Notes: generated by a model not told the origin, from the letters alone. 64,000 bases of DNA from Pseudomonas fluorescens (GCF_902497785.1 NZ_CABVHK010000021.1:62001-126000), one strand, 5' to 3'. Counted from the first letter of the stretch, positions 1-8,934 are shown. Numbers and translations are program-made.

Positions 1-1294
1 GGGACACCCGCGGTTCGATGCCGAAGGTGTAGTAAGTGCGCGGGAACGAGCCGAGGGTCTTCTGATCGCGGGCGGCAATGTTGCTGCCTCGGAAGCTGTC
101 GGAGTAGTACGTCAGCACTTCCGCTTGGGTGCGGTCATCGATCTGCCGCAGCCACTTGAACGAGACGTCCTTGCGGCGTCCGCTGAAGTTGTCGTTGTTG
201 CGGTCGGACTGGAACGGGTTGGCGTCGTACTGCGCCTGCGTCAGACCGCCCGGCATGTCGGCGCTGGCGTCGTAGTAGTGAAAATTGAGGCTGAAATCGT
301 CGACATCGGTCGGCGCCCAGTGGGTCTTGAGAATCACGTCGTCGATGTCGTTGCCGTTGTTGCGCTCGCGGTAACCGTTGCCGTTCACGCCCGAGTACAA
401 CAGCGCCACGCCGATGCCATTGTCGGCGGTGCCGCCGACGAACGCCGTATCGATGTGTTTCCAGCCACCGTGCTGGGAGGTTTCCAGGGTGGTGCCGATT
501 TCAGCGGAGGCTTTTTCCGGGATGGCGCGGGTCACGAAGTTGATCACGCCGCCAACGTTCTGCGGCCCGTAACGCACCGAGCCGGCACCGCGAACCACGT
601 CAATGCTGTCGAGGTTGCCCGAGGAAATCGGCGCCATCGACAGTTGTGGCTGGCCGTACGGCGCAAACGCTGCGGGTACGCCATCGATCAACACCGTGGA
701 GCGTGGCGACAGGCGCGACGTCAGGCCGCGCACGCCGACGTTCAGGGAAATGTCGCTGCCGCCGGTGCCGTTGGCTTCCTGCACTTGCACGCCGGGGATG
801 CGTTTCAACACGTCGCCGACGTTCATCGCGCCCTGCTCGACCATCGCTTCGCGGCGAATCACCGTGCGCGCGCCGGGGTGGTTTTGCACCACGGCGGCAT
901 CGGCGTCGCCGAGCCAGTCGCCGACCACTTTGATGTCGGTCACGCCCAGTTCCAGTGGGCCGCTGGCCGCGGAAGTCGGGGCCGGGGTCAACGTCACCGA
1001 ACCGTCGTCGATCTGATACTCAAGACCACTGCCCTGCAGCAATTGACGCAAGGCCTGTTCCGGTGAAAGGTTGCCGTCCACCGCTGGGGCCTGTTTGCCG
1101 GCGACCAGATCTGGACTGAAAAAAACCTGCAACGAGGTTTGCTGACCCAATTCACTCAAGGCCTGGCCCAGAGGTTGCGCCGGAATGTGAATGGCATCAG
1201 CCGCAAAGGCTTGGGGCAGCGCCACGTTGACCGCCAGGGCAAGAGCCAGCGGCAGCCAGAGGGATTTGTTATTTTTAGCGGTGGTTTTTTTCAC
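1..1294 (-). CDS. fecA: FecA-like TonB-dependent ferric citrate receptor (partial, 3' end off the window)
   Basis: Outer-membrane receptor for ferric dicitrate that also signals to FecR. Only the N-terminal part (about 431 codons) is present. I chose a GTG start at 1292-1294: it follows an AGGA stretch and opens a typical signal peptide (KKTTAKNNK, then a hydrophobic run ending QAFA). Next comes a secretin/TonB N-terminal signalling domain (IHIPAQPLGQALSELGQQTS) and then the plug. The plug carries RLSPRSTVLIDGVP, APYGQPQLSMAP and VRYGPQNVGGVINFVTRAIP, which resemble E. coli FecA closely. The preceding genes are fecR and fecI, giving the order fecI-fecR-fecA expected for surface signalling. 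The citrate ligand is inferred from these family motifs. Confidence 0.88.
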   Translation of the reverse strand, partial: MKKTTAKNNKSLWLPLALALAVNVALPQAFAADAIHIPAQPLGQALSELGQQTSLQVFFSPDLVAGKQAPAVDGNLSPEQALRQLLQGSGLEYQIDDGSVTLTPAPTSAASGPLELGVTDIKVVGDWLGDADAAVVQNHPGARTVIRREAMVEQGAMNVGDVLKRIPGVQVQEANGTGGSDISLNVGVRGLTSRLSPRSTVLIDGVPAAFAPYGQPQLSMAPISSGNLDSIDVVRGAGSVRYGPQNVGGVINFVTRAIPEKASAEIGTTLETSQHGGWKHIDTAFVGGTADNGIGVALLYSGVNGNGYRERNNGNDIDDVILKTHWAPTDVDDFSLNFHYYDASADMPGGLTQAQYDANPFQSDRNNDNFSGRRKDVSFKWLRQIDDRTQAEVLTYYSDSFRGSNIAARDQKTLGSFPRTYYTFGIEPRVS

Positions 1295-1392
1295 GTCGAA
1301 CGGTGTCCTGTGGATCGCAAGAGTGTGCGCTTGTTAATGCAAACCAGTTGCAGTTGGACTAGAAGACGATGAACTCGAAAAAAACCTGAATG

Positions 1393-2373
1393 CTATTTGG
1401 AAATTATTTGCTGACTGCCGTCATCAAGGGTCCGGATGGCGACCGGCAGGATGTTCGGCAGGGCTTTGAGCAGCGCATCGGTGTTGTCGGATTTGAACAC
1501 GCTGGTCAGGCGTAGATCGCCGACTTTGTCGTTGCTGACGGTCAGCGGTTTCTCGCGATAGCGCGACACTTCTTCAGCCACGTCGGCCAGGCTGGCGTTG
1601 TTGAACACCAGTTTGCCGCTGCGCCAGGCGGTCAGTTCCGCCGGATTGACCGCGTACGCCGCCGCGACTGTACCTTGGGCATCGACGCGCGTACCGAGCC
1701 CGGCGGTGAGGCTGATAAATTCGTTCTCGGCCGCACCGCGCCCCTGAACCTTGACCGTGCCCTGCTCCACCACCACCCGGGTATCGCTGACGCCGCGGCG
1801 CACATCAAACCGGGTGCCGGTGACCGTGACCTTGCCGCTGCCGGCATTGACCACGAACGGTCGATCACTGTCGTGAGCGACGTTGAACATCGCCTCACCT
1901 TCCGTCAGCTCGATGTTTCGATGGCCTTTTTCAAAGCGCACCTGAAGGCGGCTGCGGCTGTTCAGATCAATCACCGAACCGTCCGGCAACGCCACATGAC
2001 GGCGCTCGCCCAAGGCCGTCGAAAACTCGGCGTTGTAAGGTGTCGGCTGATTCAACCCGCTGAACAGTCCCAAGCCAAGCGCCACGGCCAATACGCTGGC
2101 GGCCACCGCGTAACGCAGCGGGCGGCGTTTGCTGCGCGTCGACGGCGTTTCACACAAGGCTTGCAGACGCGCGGCGGGCAGCAGATCCGCAGCGGTCCAC
2201 AGGCGCTGCAGCATTTTAAATTCGTCGGCATGTTGAGGGTGCTGGTTCAGCCAAAACTCGAAGCGCCGATATTCCTCGACATCGATGGCCGGTTCCTGCA
2301 AACGCACAAACCATCGCGCCGCCTCATCGCGCACCGTCGTTTGCCCGCACGCGCAATCACGAGTATCCATCAT
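1393..2373 (-). CDS. fecR: FecR-family anti-sigma factor / signal transducer
   Basis: Inner-membrane protein that relays receptor occupancy to the FecI-type sigma factor. The 326 residues show a cytoplasmic N-terminal DUF4880-like segment (RDEAARWFVRLQEP, WLNQHPQHADEF), one membrane helix at about 88-107, a periplasmic FecR domain (LPDGSVIDLNSRSRLQVRF, LTEGEAMFNVAHD) and a C-terminal DUF4974-like domain. It sits between fecI and fecA on the same strand. The gap to fecI holds a REP-type palindrome, and the gap to fecA is about 100 bp. The start has two adjacent Met codons and either could be used. Confidence 0.9.
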   Translation of the reverse strand: MMDTRDCACGQTTVRDEAARWFVRLQEPAIDVEEYRRFEFWLNQHPQHADEFKMLQRLWTAADLLPAARLQALCETPSTRSKRRPLRYAVAASVLAVALGLGLFSGLNQPTPYNAEFSTALGERRHVALPDGSVIDLNSRSRLQVRFEKGHRNIELTEGEAMFNVAHDSDRPFVVNAGSGKVTVTGTRFDVRRGVSDTRVVVEQGTVKVQGRGAAENEFISLTAGLGTRVDAQGTVAAAYAVNPAELTAWRSGKLVFNNASLADVAEEVSRYREKPLTVSNDKVGDLRLTSVFKSDNTDALLKALPNILPVAIRTLDDGSQQIISK

Positions 2374-2423
2374 GGAAATTCCTGTTCGGCTGGGGATAAG
2401 AAGGTGAACCGCTTTGGTTTCCC

Positions 2424-2505
2424 GTAGGAGCTGCCGAAGGCTGCGATCTTTTGATTTTCGGCAATCTCAAGGACCCCAAAAGATCGCAGGCTTCGCCAGC
2501 TCCTG
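2424..2505. repeat. REP/REPIN palindrome between fecI and fecR
   Basis: An inverted pair of the REP type that begins GTAGGAGCTGCCGAAGGCTG and runs into GCGATCTTTT, facing its imperfect complement. It could form a long hairpin in the fecI-fecR transcript and alter the ratio of sigma to anti-sigma. The same family recurs at 8211, 15701, 17998 and 24601. Confidence 0.8.
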
Positions 2506-2521
2506 CAAATGCCAGCGCAGA

Positions 2522-3022
2522 TCATGATTGCAACCCGTCAAGACGGTCGCGCAGATGCCGCAGGGTGCGGATCATATACTTTTCCACCATGTTCTTGGAC
2601 AGCCCCAGGCGTTCGGCGATTTCCGCCTGGGTCAGGCCTTCGATCTTTTGCCAGACAAACACCTTGCGACAGTTGACCGGCAACTCCATGAGCGCCCGTT
2701 CGATGGAATCAGCCAGCTGGATCGCCTGCATGAAATGCTCCGGGTCGCCGGACGACGACACACTGTGATCAACCGCCTCCGACTCCATGGCCCCCCGCCG
2801 ATCCTCACGCCGATAACCATCCACCGCGATATTGCGCGCGGTCTGGTGCAAATACGCCCGAGGTTGCGCCACCAGCGCCGAATCGGACTCAAGCACCCGC
2901 ACGAAGGTGTCGTGGGCCAGATCCTCGGCCTGCTGACGATTTCTCAGGCGACGGGTCCAGGTGCCAACCAACTCTTCGTAATGCTCGAAAAAGCCGTGTC
3001 TGCGGGGCAGCTTGGGGGTCAT
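2522..3022 (-). CDS. fecI: FecI-type ECF sigma factor
   Basis: Sigma-70 family ECF factor expected to transcribe fecA when activated through FecR. Region 2 is visible (FEHYEELVGTWTRRLRNRQQAEDLAHDTFVRV), followed by region 4 (LPVNCRKVFVWQKIEGLTQAEIAERLGLSKNMVEKYM). The open frame extends to 3097, but I place the start at 3022 because the protein then begins MTPKLPRRHGFFEHY with usual family spacing (166 aa). The extra upstream residues are low-complexity and overlap a Fur-like dyad. No strong Shine-Dalgarno is visible at either start. It is followed by fecR and fecA. Confidence 0.88.
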   Translation of the reverse strand: MTPKLPRRHGFFEHYEELVGTWTRRLRNRQQAEDLAHDTFVRVLESDSALVAQPRAYLHQTARNIAVDGYRREDRRGAMESEAVDHSVSSSGDPEHFMQAIQLADSIERALMELPVNCRKVFVWQKIEGLTQAEIAERLGLSKNMVEKYMIRTLRHLRDRLDGLQS

Positions 3023-3049
3023 TGCGGCGTGCTGTGAAGATGGGGCGTG

Positions 3050-3068
3050 AATAGTAATGCTTCCTATT
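3050..3068 (-). promoter_or_regulatory. Candidate Fur box upstream of fecI
   Basis: A 19-bp dyad, AATAG-N-AA-N3-TT-N-CTATT, lies 28 bp before the chosen fecI start. Pseudomonas fecI-like genes are usually Fur-repressed and such sites are AT-rich dyads. The match to the Fur consensus is only moderate, so the dyad is what I see and Fur binding is inference. Confidence 0.4.
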
Positions 3069-3100
3069 AACTGGACGCAATTGGATTCACCCGCCATCCA

Positions 3101-3201
3101 CTGTAGGAGCGAGCTTGCTCGCGATGTTCGTTAACGGATACGCGGGTTTCCGGGTAAACGCGGCGCTCTCGAGTTCATCGCGAGCAAGCTCGCTCCTACA
3201 G
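3101..3201. repeat. REPIN, GAGCTTGCTCGCGA type
   Basis: Two inverted REP units (TGTAGGAGCGAGCTTGCTCG facing its complement) flank about 45 bp. It lies in the divergent fecI / efflux-operon gap (3023-3354). The rest of that gap holds a Fur-like dyad and an AT-rich operator-like stretch, and no gene. Confidence 0.85.
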
Positions 3202-3294
3202 GGGCAGTAGGCGGCTGTAGATCTCTCACATCCCCAAAGTCCGCAGGTTGAAACAGGCACCTGACGACCGGCAGCAAAAATCAATTGCCACTAA

Positions 3295-3325
3295 ATATTA
3301 CCTACGTCATATTACACTCGTAATA
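3295..3325 (+). promoter_or_regulatory. AT-rich operator-like repeats before the emrAB-type pair
   Basis: ATATTAC occurs twice as a direct repeat (3295-3301 and 3309-3315, a 14-bp period), followed by the inverted form GTAATA at 3320-3325. It sits just upstream of the efflux operon start at 3355. It could be a regulator site or part of the promoter. No regulator gene is adjacent, so assignment stays open. Confidence 0.35.
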
Positions 3326-3354
3326 AATAACCGTTTCCCATAGGTACTCACCCG

Positions 3355-4476
3355 ATGACCAGCATGCCCAGCCTCGAATCCGAACTTGCTGTTGCGGTGA
3401 GCACGCCCAAGCCTCCCCTGCTCAAGCGCCTGATCCTGCTGACGCTGGCCATTGCCGCGCTGCTGTTCGCGGGTTTCTATGCCGCCCATTGGTGGACCGC
3501 CGGCCGTTTCATCGAGGAAACCGACGATGCCTACATTGGCGGCAACGTGACGGTGATCGGGCCGAAGGTCGCGGGGTACATCGATGAAGTGCTGGTCACC
3601 GATAACCAGAAAGTGAAGGCCGGCGATGTGTTGATCCGTATTGATGCCCGTGACTACCGCGCCAATCTGGCGAAGGCCGAAGGCGCGGTGGCGGCGGAAG
3701 AAGCGTTGCTCGCCAACCTCGACGCCACCGAGCAACTGCAACAGGCGGTGATTGGTCAGGCCCGCGCCGGGATTGATGCTGCCGGCGCCGAAACGGCACG
3801 GTCGCGCAATGACAATGCGCGCTATAAAAAGCTGGTGGGCAGCAATGCCGTCTCGGTGGAAAGCGCGCAACGCGCCGATGCCACGTTCAAGACCGCGCAG
3901 GCGCTCAGTTCAAAAGCTCAGGCGGAACTGCTGGCGGCGCAACGCCAGTTGAACGTGATCGCCACCCAGAAGCAGCAGGCCCGCGCCGCGCTGATGCAAG
4001 CCCGGGCCGAGCGGGATCTGGCGCAATTGAATGTCGGTTACACCGAGCTGCGCGCGCCGATTGATGGCGTGGTCGGCAATCGCCGGGCGCGGGTCGGCGC
4101 GTATGCGCAGGCCGGCTCGCAACAATTGTCGGTGGTGCCGGCCAGCGGGCTGTGGGTCGATGCCAATTTCAAGGAAGATCAACTGGCGCACATGTTGCCG
4201 GGTCAACGCGTGGTGATTCGTGCCGACGTGCTTTCAGGTCAGGAATTCCACGGTCACCTCGACAGCCTGGCGCCGGCCAGCGGTTCGCAGTTCAGCGTGC
4301 TGCCACCGGAAAACGCCACCGGCAACTTCACCAAAATCGTTCAGCGGGTGCCGGTGCGCATCCTCCTCGATCCCGCCGATAGCGTGCTCGGTCATCTGCG
4401 TCCGGGCTTGTCGGTGACTGCCGAAGTGGACACGCGCAAGGCGCCTGAAACCGCAGCCGTAGCCAGCGCGCCATGA
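3355..4476 (+). CDS. emrA: EmrA-like HlyD-family membrane fusion protein
   Basis: Periplasmic adaptor of a tripartite MFS efflux pump. The 373 residues show an N-terminal cytoplasmic tail, one membrane helix at about 24-44, the lipoyl/barrel-sandwich start (EETDDAYIGGNVTVIGPKV, then GYIDEVLVTDNQKVKAGDVL), an alpha-helical hairpin rich in Ala/Gln/Arg, and the second lipoyl half (LRAPIDGVVGNRRARVGAY). The TDDAYIGG motif is typical of EmrA/FarA proteins. The gene overlaps the next by 4 bp (ATGA), so the pair is probably translationally coupled. No outer-membrane partner gene is adjacent. The substrate is unknown. Confidence 0.88.
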   Translation: MTSMPSLESELAVAVSTPKPPLLKRLILLTLAIAALLFAGFYAAHWWTAGRFIEETDDAYIGGNVTVIGPKVAGYIDEVLVTDNQKVKAGDVLIRIDARDYRANLAKAEGAVAAEEALLANLDATEQLQQAVIGQARAGIDAAGAETARSRNDNARYKKLVGSNAVSVESAQRADATFKTAQALSSKAQAELLAAQRQLNVIATQKQQARAALMQARAERDLAQLNVGYTELRAPIDGVVGNRRARVGAYAQAGSQQLSVVPASGLWVDANFKEDQLAHMLPGQRVVIRADVLSGQEFHGHLDSLAPASGSQFSVLPPENATGNFTKIVQRVPVRILLDPADSVLGHLRPGLSVTAEVDTRKAPETAAVASAP

Positions 4477-6065
4477 GCCGCGCCCTCGCCGCCCCCGCCC
4501 AGCCGTTCAACGCTGCCGACATGGCGACAGCGACCAAAGTCTTCGCCTTCGCCAGCATGTGCATCGGCATGTTCATTGCGCTGTTGGACATCCAGATTGT
4601 CTCGGCGTCATTGCGTGATATTGGCGGCGGATTGTCGGCCGGCACCGACGAAACCGCATGGGTGCAAACCAGTTACCTGATCGCTGAAATCATCGTGATT
4701 CCGCTGTCCGGTTGGCTGTCCCGCGTGTTCTCGACACGCTGGCTGTTTTGCGCCTCGGCGGTGGGCTTCACCCTCGCCAGCCTGCTGTGCGGCGCCGCCT
4801 GGAACATCCAGAGCATGATTGCGTTCCGCGCGTTGCAGGGTTTTCTCGGCGGCTCGATGATCCCGCTGGTGTTCACCACGGCGTTCGTATTTTTCAGCGG
4901 TAAACAACGGGTGATTGCCGCCGCGACCATCGGCGCGGTCGCCTCGTTGGCGCCCACATTGGGGCCGGTGATCGGTGGCTGGATCACTGACATTTCATCC
5001 TGGCACTGGCTCTTCTACATCAACCTGTTGCCGGGAATTTTCGTCGCCGTGGCGGTGCCGATGCTGGTGAAAATCGATCAGCCGGAATTGTCGCTGCTCA
5101 AGGGCGCCGACTATTTGAGCATGGTGTTCCTCGCGCTGTTTCTCGGGTGCCTGCAATACACCCTCGAAGAGGGCCCGCGCTGGAACTGGTTCAGCGACAG
5201 TACGATCCTGACCACCGCCTGGATCAGCGGCCTCGCCGGCCTGGCGTTCATCGGCCGCACCTTGCACGTGGCCAATCCGATTGTTGATTTGCGCGCCCTG
5301 AAGGACCGCAACTTCGCCCTCGGTTGCTTCTTTTCGTTCGTCACCGGGATCGGCCTGTTCGCCACCATTTACCTGACGCCACTGTTTCTCGGCCGGGTGC
5401 GTGGCTACGGCGCGCTGGACATTGGTCTGGCGGTTTTCTCCACCGGGGTGTTCCAGATCATGGCGATTCCGCTGTACGCCTTTCTGGCTAACCGCATTGA
5501 TTTGCGCTGGATCATGATGACCGGCCTGGGTTTGTTCGCGTTATCGATGTGGGATTTCAGCCCGATCACCCATGACTGGGGGGCCAAGGAATTGATGTTG
5601 CCGCAAGCCTTGCGCGGCATTGCCCAGCAATTGGCAGTGCCGCCAGCGGTCACCCTGACCCTGGGCGGGCTGGCGCCTTCGCGACTCAAACACGCTTCGG
5701 GCTTGTTCAACCTGATGCGAAATCTGGGGGGTGCGATTGGCATCGCCGCGTGCGCAACGATCCTCAATGACCGGACCAACCTGCACTTCACGCGGTTGGC
5801 GGAAAATCTCAACAGCACCAACGAGGCGATGAATCAGTGGCTGTCCCAGGTCGGCAATCACTTCGCCGCCCTGGGTCAAAGCGGTGACCTCGGCGTCACC
5901 GCGAGTCTGCATCAGCTGTGGTTGCTGACTTATCGCGAAGCGCAGACGCAAACCTACGGCGACGCGTTTTTGATGATCGGGGTGTGCTTTGTGATCGCCA
6001 CGGCGATGGTGCCCTTGATGCGCAAGGTGCAACCACCGGCCGCGCCGTCAGCGGATGCCCATTGA
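4473..6065 (+). CDS. emrB: EmrB-like MFS transporter, DHA2 (14-TM) family
   Basis: Proton-driven drug/H+ antiporter working with the upstream EmrA-like adaptor. The 530 residues contain many hydrophobic helices and the DHA2-family N-terminal motif (MCIGMFIALLDIQIVSASL), with ETAWVQTSYLIAE and SGWLSRVFSTRW (motif A loop) following. GPVIGGWITD is motif C of antiporters. Length fits EmrB (about 510-530 aa). The start overlaps the adaptor stop by 4 bp. The stop abuts, tail to tail, that of the minus-strand AhpD-like gene. The substrate cannot be read from sequence. Confidence 0.9.
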   Translation: MSRALAAPAQPFNAADMATATKVFAFASMCIGMFIALLDIQIVSASLRDIGGGLSAGTDETAWVQTSYLIAEIIVIPLSGWLSRVFSTRWLFCASAVGFTLASLLCGAAWNIQSMIAFRALQGFLGGSMIPLVFTTAFVFFSGKQRVIAAATIGAVASLAPTLGPVIGGWITDISSWHWLFYINLLPGIFVAVAVPMLVKIDQPELSLLKGADYLSMVFLALFLGCLQYTLEEGPRWNWFSDSTILTTAWISGLAGLAFIGRTLHVANPIVDLRALKDRNFALGCFFSFVTGIGLFATIYLTPLFLGRVRGYGALDIGLAVFSTGVFQIMAIPLYAFLANRIDLRWIMMTGLGLFALSMWDFSPITHDWGAKELMLPQALRGIAQQLAVPPAVTLTLGGLAPSRLKHASGLFNLMRNLGGAIGIAACATILNDRTNLHFTRLAENLNSTNEAMNQWLSQVGNHFAALGQSGDLGVTASLHQLWLLTYREAQTQTYGDAFLMIGVCFVIATAMVPLMRKVQPPAAPSADAH

Positions 6066-6506
6066 TCAGGCTTGGGGTGTTTTGCGGAAGCCAACGGCCA
6101 GGCGATTCCAGCTGTTGATGGTGGAAATGGCCACGGTCAGGTCGACCATTTCCTTGGGGCTGAACTGAGCGCTGACGTATTCGTAGTCTTCGTCCGGCGC
6201 GTGGGTCAGGCTGAGTTGCGTCAGGGACTCGGTCCAGGCCAGTGCGGCGCGTTCGCGATCGGTGAAGAACGGCGCCTCACGCCATGCCGTCACGGCGAAC
6301 AGACGACGCGGGGTTTCGCCACCTTTGATCGCGTCGGTGGTGTGCATGTCGATGCAGAACGCGCAACCGTTGATTTGCGAGGCGCGCAGCTTGACCAGTT
6401 CGATCAGGTTCTTTTCCAGTGGCAGCTTCGAGACAGCGGTTTCCAGCGCGATCATGGCTTTGAGTGCGTCAGGGGATGCGGTGTAGAAATCGATACGAGG
6501 TTTCAT
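6066..6506 (-). CDS. Carboxymuconolactone decarboxylase / AhpD-family protein
   Basis: Small protein of the AhpD-like peroxidase/thiol-disulfide fold. The redox motif CAFCIDMH (CxxC with a following His) is plain, as are LIELVKLRASQINGC and the C-terminal AISTINSWNRLAVGFR. I prefer the start at 6506 (MKPRIDFYTAS, 146 aa) to the upstream 6524 start (MSPESA), because the family usually begins this way. It converges with the efflux operon and its partner protein is unknown. The role is likely reactive-oxygen or electrophile defence, inferred from family only. Confidence 0.85.
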   Translation of the reverse strand: MKPRIDFYTASPDALKAMIALETAVSKLPLEKNLIELVKLRASQINGCAFCIDMHTTDAIKGGETPRRLFAVTAWREAPFFTDRERAALAWTESLTQLSLTHAPDEDYEYVSAQFSPKEMVDLTVAISTINSWNRLAVGFRKTPQA

Positions 6507-6651
6507 GGCGGACTCCGGTGACAAGTGGGGGTGGGGCTAAGTTAATCCCCTCCGGCCATCGCTTAAATAGCCAATGTTTCAGAAGATGGGTAGGCCATTG
6601 AGGTGTCAGCGATGATGGAGTTCTGATCTGAGTTCTGTGGTGAGCCTGGCA

Positions 6652-6684
6652 TCGCCTTCGCGAGCAGGCTCGCTCCCACAGTGG
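6652..6684. repeat. Single REP unit
   Basis: One REP sequence (TCGCGAGCAGGCTCGCTCCC) lies in the gap between the AhpD-like gene and the mechanosensitive-channel gene, near the 3' end of the latter. The rest of the gap carries no gene. Confidence 0.7.
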
Positions 6685-6722
6685 ATCTGCGGTGAACCGC
6701 GCAGCGGCCATTCAATAAAGAC

Positions 6723-8165
6723 TCAAGCGCGACTGCGCAACCACTGCAAGAACCCCTTCTTCTCCACCACTTTCGGCGTTTCCTGGGTCAAGGTCTGCGC
6801 CCTGTTCAAGCGGTAATCGAGCAACGCTTTCATGGCTTCGCCGATGTCATGCCGGGCCTCCAGGCATGGTTTGAGGTAGTCCTTCTCGATCCGGTACAAG
6901 CTGCAAGTAGTTTTGGCGGTGAATTCCGCCGGCAGCGACGTGTCCGACAGAATCCCGCCCTCGCCGATCACCTCGCCCGGTCCCATGCGCCCGGACTCAA
7001 ACTTGACCCCGGCACGGCTCAGCGCCACCGAGACCACGCCGGATTCGACGATGAACAAATGGTCGCTGACCTCCCCCGCCGGCAGGATCATCTCCCCAGG
7101 GCGGAAGGTCTGCAGGGTCATATGCTGGGCGAAGGTCTCCTTTTCTTCCTGACGCAGGGTCGAAAAAATGGCCGAGCTTTCCAGCAACGCCCGTGGCCGC
7201 GACAGACCTGGCGACGCATTCGATTCGACGCTGGACAACAGGCTCACGCCGGACGCCTGCAAATGACGGAACGCCAGGTCGAACAGCAAATTGCGCACCA
7301 TGCGTTTCTGGTCCATCGAGACCACAAATCCGCTGATTTCATACTCGACCCCGGCGGCACTCGAGCCTTTTAGCGCGACGCTCGGCGCCGGTTTGCTCAA
7401 CAGATGCCGGCACCCTTCCATCGCCCGTTCCAGTGCATCGATCACTGTTTGCGGCCGTGCGTGCGGGCTGAGTTGCAGGCTGATCGACACGCCGAAAATA
7501 TCGCTCGGCCGACTGAAATTGATGATCTTGGCCTTGGCCGCCAGCGAGTTGGGAATCACCGCCATGCTGCCCTGAGCGGTTTGCAGGCGCGTGGCGCGCC
7601 AGTCGATGTCGGTGACCCGGCCTTCGGTACCGTCGATGGAGATCCAGTCATCCAGTTGGTAGGGTTTGGTGGTGTTGAGGACGATCCCCGAGAACACGTC
7701 GCTGAGGGTACTTTGCAGCGCCAGGCCGACGATGATCGCCAACGCCCCGGACGTCGCCAGCACGCCTTTGACCGGCAGGTCGAGCACGTAGGCCAGCGCC
7801 GCGATGATCGCGATCAGGAAAATCACCGCACCCAGCAGGTCCTGGAGCAAACGCCCGGTGTGCCCGACCCGTTGCATCATCACTGCACCGATCAGCACCG
7901 TCAGGGTGCGCGCGCCGAACAGCCACCAGCCAATCTGCAAACCGGTCGCCGCCAGGTGCAACGGCACGTTATCGGCCCAGGGCGCGGGCTCCAGTGGGTT
8001 CAAGCCTTCGTTGAACAGCAGGATGCTGAACAGCGCGAAAATCAGCAGCCGCACCACCAGTTTCCAGTTGCTGCCATTGGCACTGATCAAACGCCACAGC
8101 CCGAGATCGATGAGGATCAGGACCAAGGCGCAGACCAATGGGTGATTGGTAAGCAGTGACAGCAT
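6723..8165 (-). CDS. MscS-family mechanosensitive channel with C-terminal cyclic-nucleotide-binding domain
   Basis: Inner-membrane small-conductance channel fused to a cNMP-binding domain, 480 aa from the start at 8165 (MLSLLTNHPLVCAL). The longer frame to 8258 begins inside a REP pair and is unlikely. Four or five hydrophobic helices occupy about the first 150 residues. Then comes the pore/MscS signature (GLALQSTLSDVFSGIVLN, DDWISIDGTEGRVTDIDWRAT) and the beta domain. The C-terminal domain (RPGEMILPAGEVSDHLFIVE, MGPGEVIGEGGILSD) is a CRP-like nucleotide-binding fold. MscS-cNMP fusions (bCNG-like) are known. Which nucleotide it binds is not readable here. Confidence 0.88.
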   Translation of the reverse strand: MLSLLTNHPLVCALVLILIDLGLWRLISANGSNWKLVVRLLIFALFSILLFNEGLNPLEPAPWADNVPLHLAATGLQIGWWLFGARTLTVLIGAVMMQRVGHTGRLLQDLLGAVIFLIAIIAALAYVLDLPVKGVLATSGALAIIVGLALQSTLSDVFSGIVLNTTKPYQLDDWISIDGTEGRVTDIDWRATRLQTAQGSMAVIPNSLAAKAKIINFSRPSDIFGVSISLQLSPHARPQTVIDALERAMEGCRHLLSKPAPSVALKGSSAAGVEYEISGFVVSMDQKRMVRNLLFDLAFRHLQASGVSLLSSVESNASPGLSRPRALLESSAIFSTLRQEEKETFAQHMTLQTFRPGEMILPAGEVSDHLFIVESGVVSVALSRAGVKFESGRMGPGEVIGEGGILSDTSLPAEFTAKTTCSLYRIEKDYLKPCLEARHDIGEAMKALLDYRLNRAQTLTQETPKVVEKKGFLQWLRSRA

Positions 8166-8210
8166 CAAGCGACTCCGGCAAGGACCGATGACGCAAACAT
8201 CGCACGTATT

Positions 8211-8285
8211 GTAGGAGCTGGCGAAGCCTGCGATCTTTTGGCGATCTAGAAAGATCAAAAGATCGCAGCCTTCGGCAGCTCCTAC
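8211..8285. repeat. REPIN, GGCTGCGATCTTTT type
   Basis: Inverted REP pair (GTAGGAGCTGGCGAAGCCTG facing CAGCCTTCGGCAGCTCCTAC). It lies between the channel gene start and the 3' end of the YcaC-like gene. Confidence 0.85.
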
Positions 8286-8307
8286 AAGGGGTGATGTGTG
8301 TTGGGGG

Positions 8308-8934
8308 TTACTTGTTGTTGGTGAGGGTGTTGTAGCTGGTCATCAGGTTGCGGTAGTCCGGGATGTGGTTGGAGAACAGAGTGCCCAGCCCTTCCACGTC
8401 GTTGCGCCAGTCGCGGTGCAGCTCACAGGCGAGGCCGAACCAGGTCATCAATTGCGCGCCGGAGGACGACATGCGATCCCAGGCCGATTGACGGGTCAGC
8501 TCGTTGAACGTGCCGGAAGCATCCGTCACCACGAACACCTCGAAACCTTCCGCCAGGGCCGACAGCGCCGGGAATGCCACGCACACTTCAGTCACCACAC
8601 CGGCGATGATCAGTTGTTTCTTGCCGGTGGCCTTGATCGCCTTGACGAAATCTTCGTTGTCCCAGGCGTTGATCTGGCCAGGACGGGCAATGTACGGCGC
8701 ATCCGGGAACAGCGCTTTCAGCTCGGGCACCAGTGGGCCGTTGGGGCCGGTTTCGAAACTGGTGGTGAGGATGGTCGGCAATTTGAAGTACTTGGCCAGG
8801 TCCGCCAGGGCCAACACGTTGTTCTTGAAACGGTCCGGCTCGATGTCGCGCACCAGGGAAAGCAGGCCCGCCTGGTGATCGACCAACAGAACGGCGGCGT
8901 TATCCTTGTCGAGACGTTTGTAAGAAGTAGTCAT
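8308..8934 (-). CDS. ycaC: YcaC-like cysteine hydrolase (isochorismatase superfamily)
   Basis: 208-residue alpha/beta hydrolase resembling E. coli YcaC. The isochorismatase-fold triad is visible as Asp in AAVLLVDHQAGLL, a Lys in the FVKAIKATGKK region and the nucleophile Cys in GVVTEVCVAFPAL. The true substrate of YcaC-type enzymes is not settled, so I assign the family only. It is followed on the same strand by the channel gene across a REPIN, so a shared transcript is unlikely. Confidence 0.85.
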   Translation of the reverse strand: MTTSYKRLDKDNAAVLLVDHQAGLLSLVRDIEPDRFKNNVLALADLAKYFKLPTILTTSFETGPNGPLVPELKALFPDAPYIARPGQINAWDNEDFVKAIKATGKKQLIIAGVVTEVCVAFPALSALAEGFEVFVVTDASGTFNELTRQSAWDRMSSSGAQLMTWFGLACELHRDWRNDVEGLGTLFSNHIPDYRNLMTSYNTLTNNK

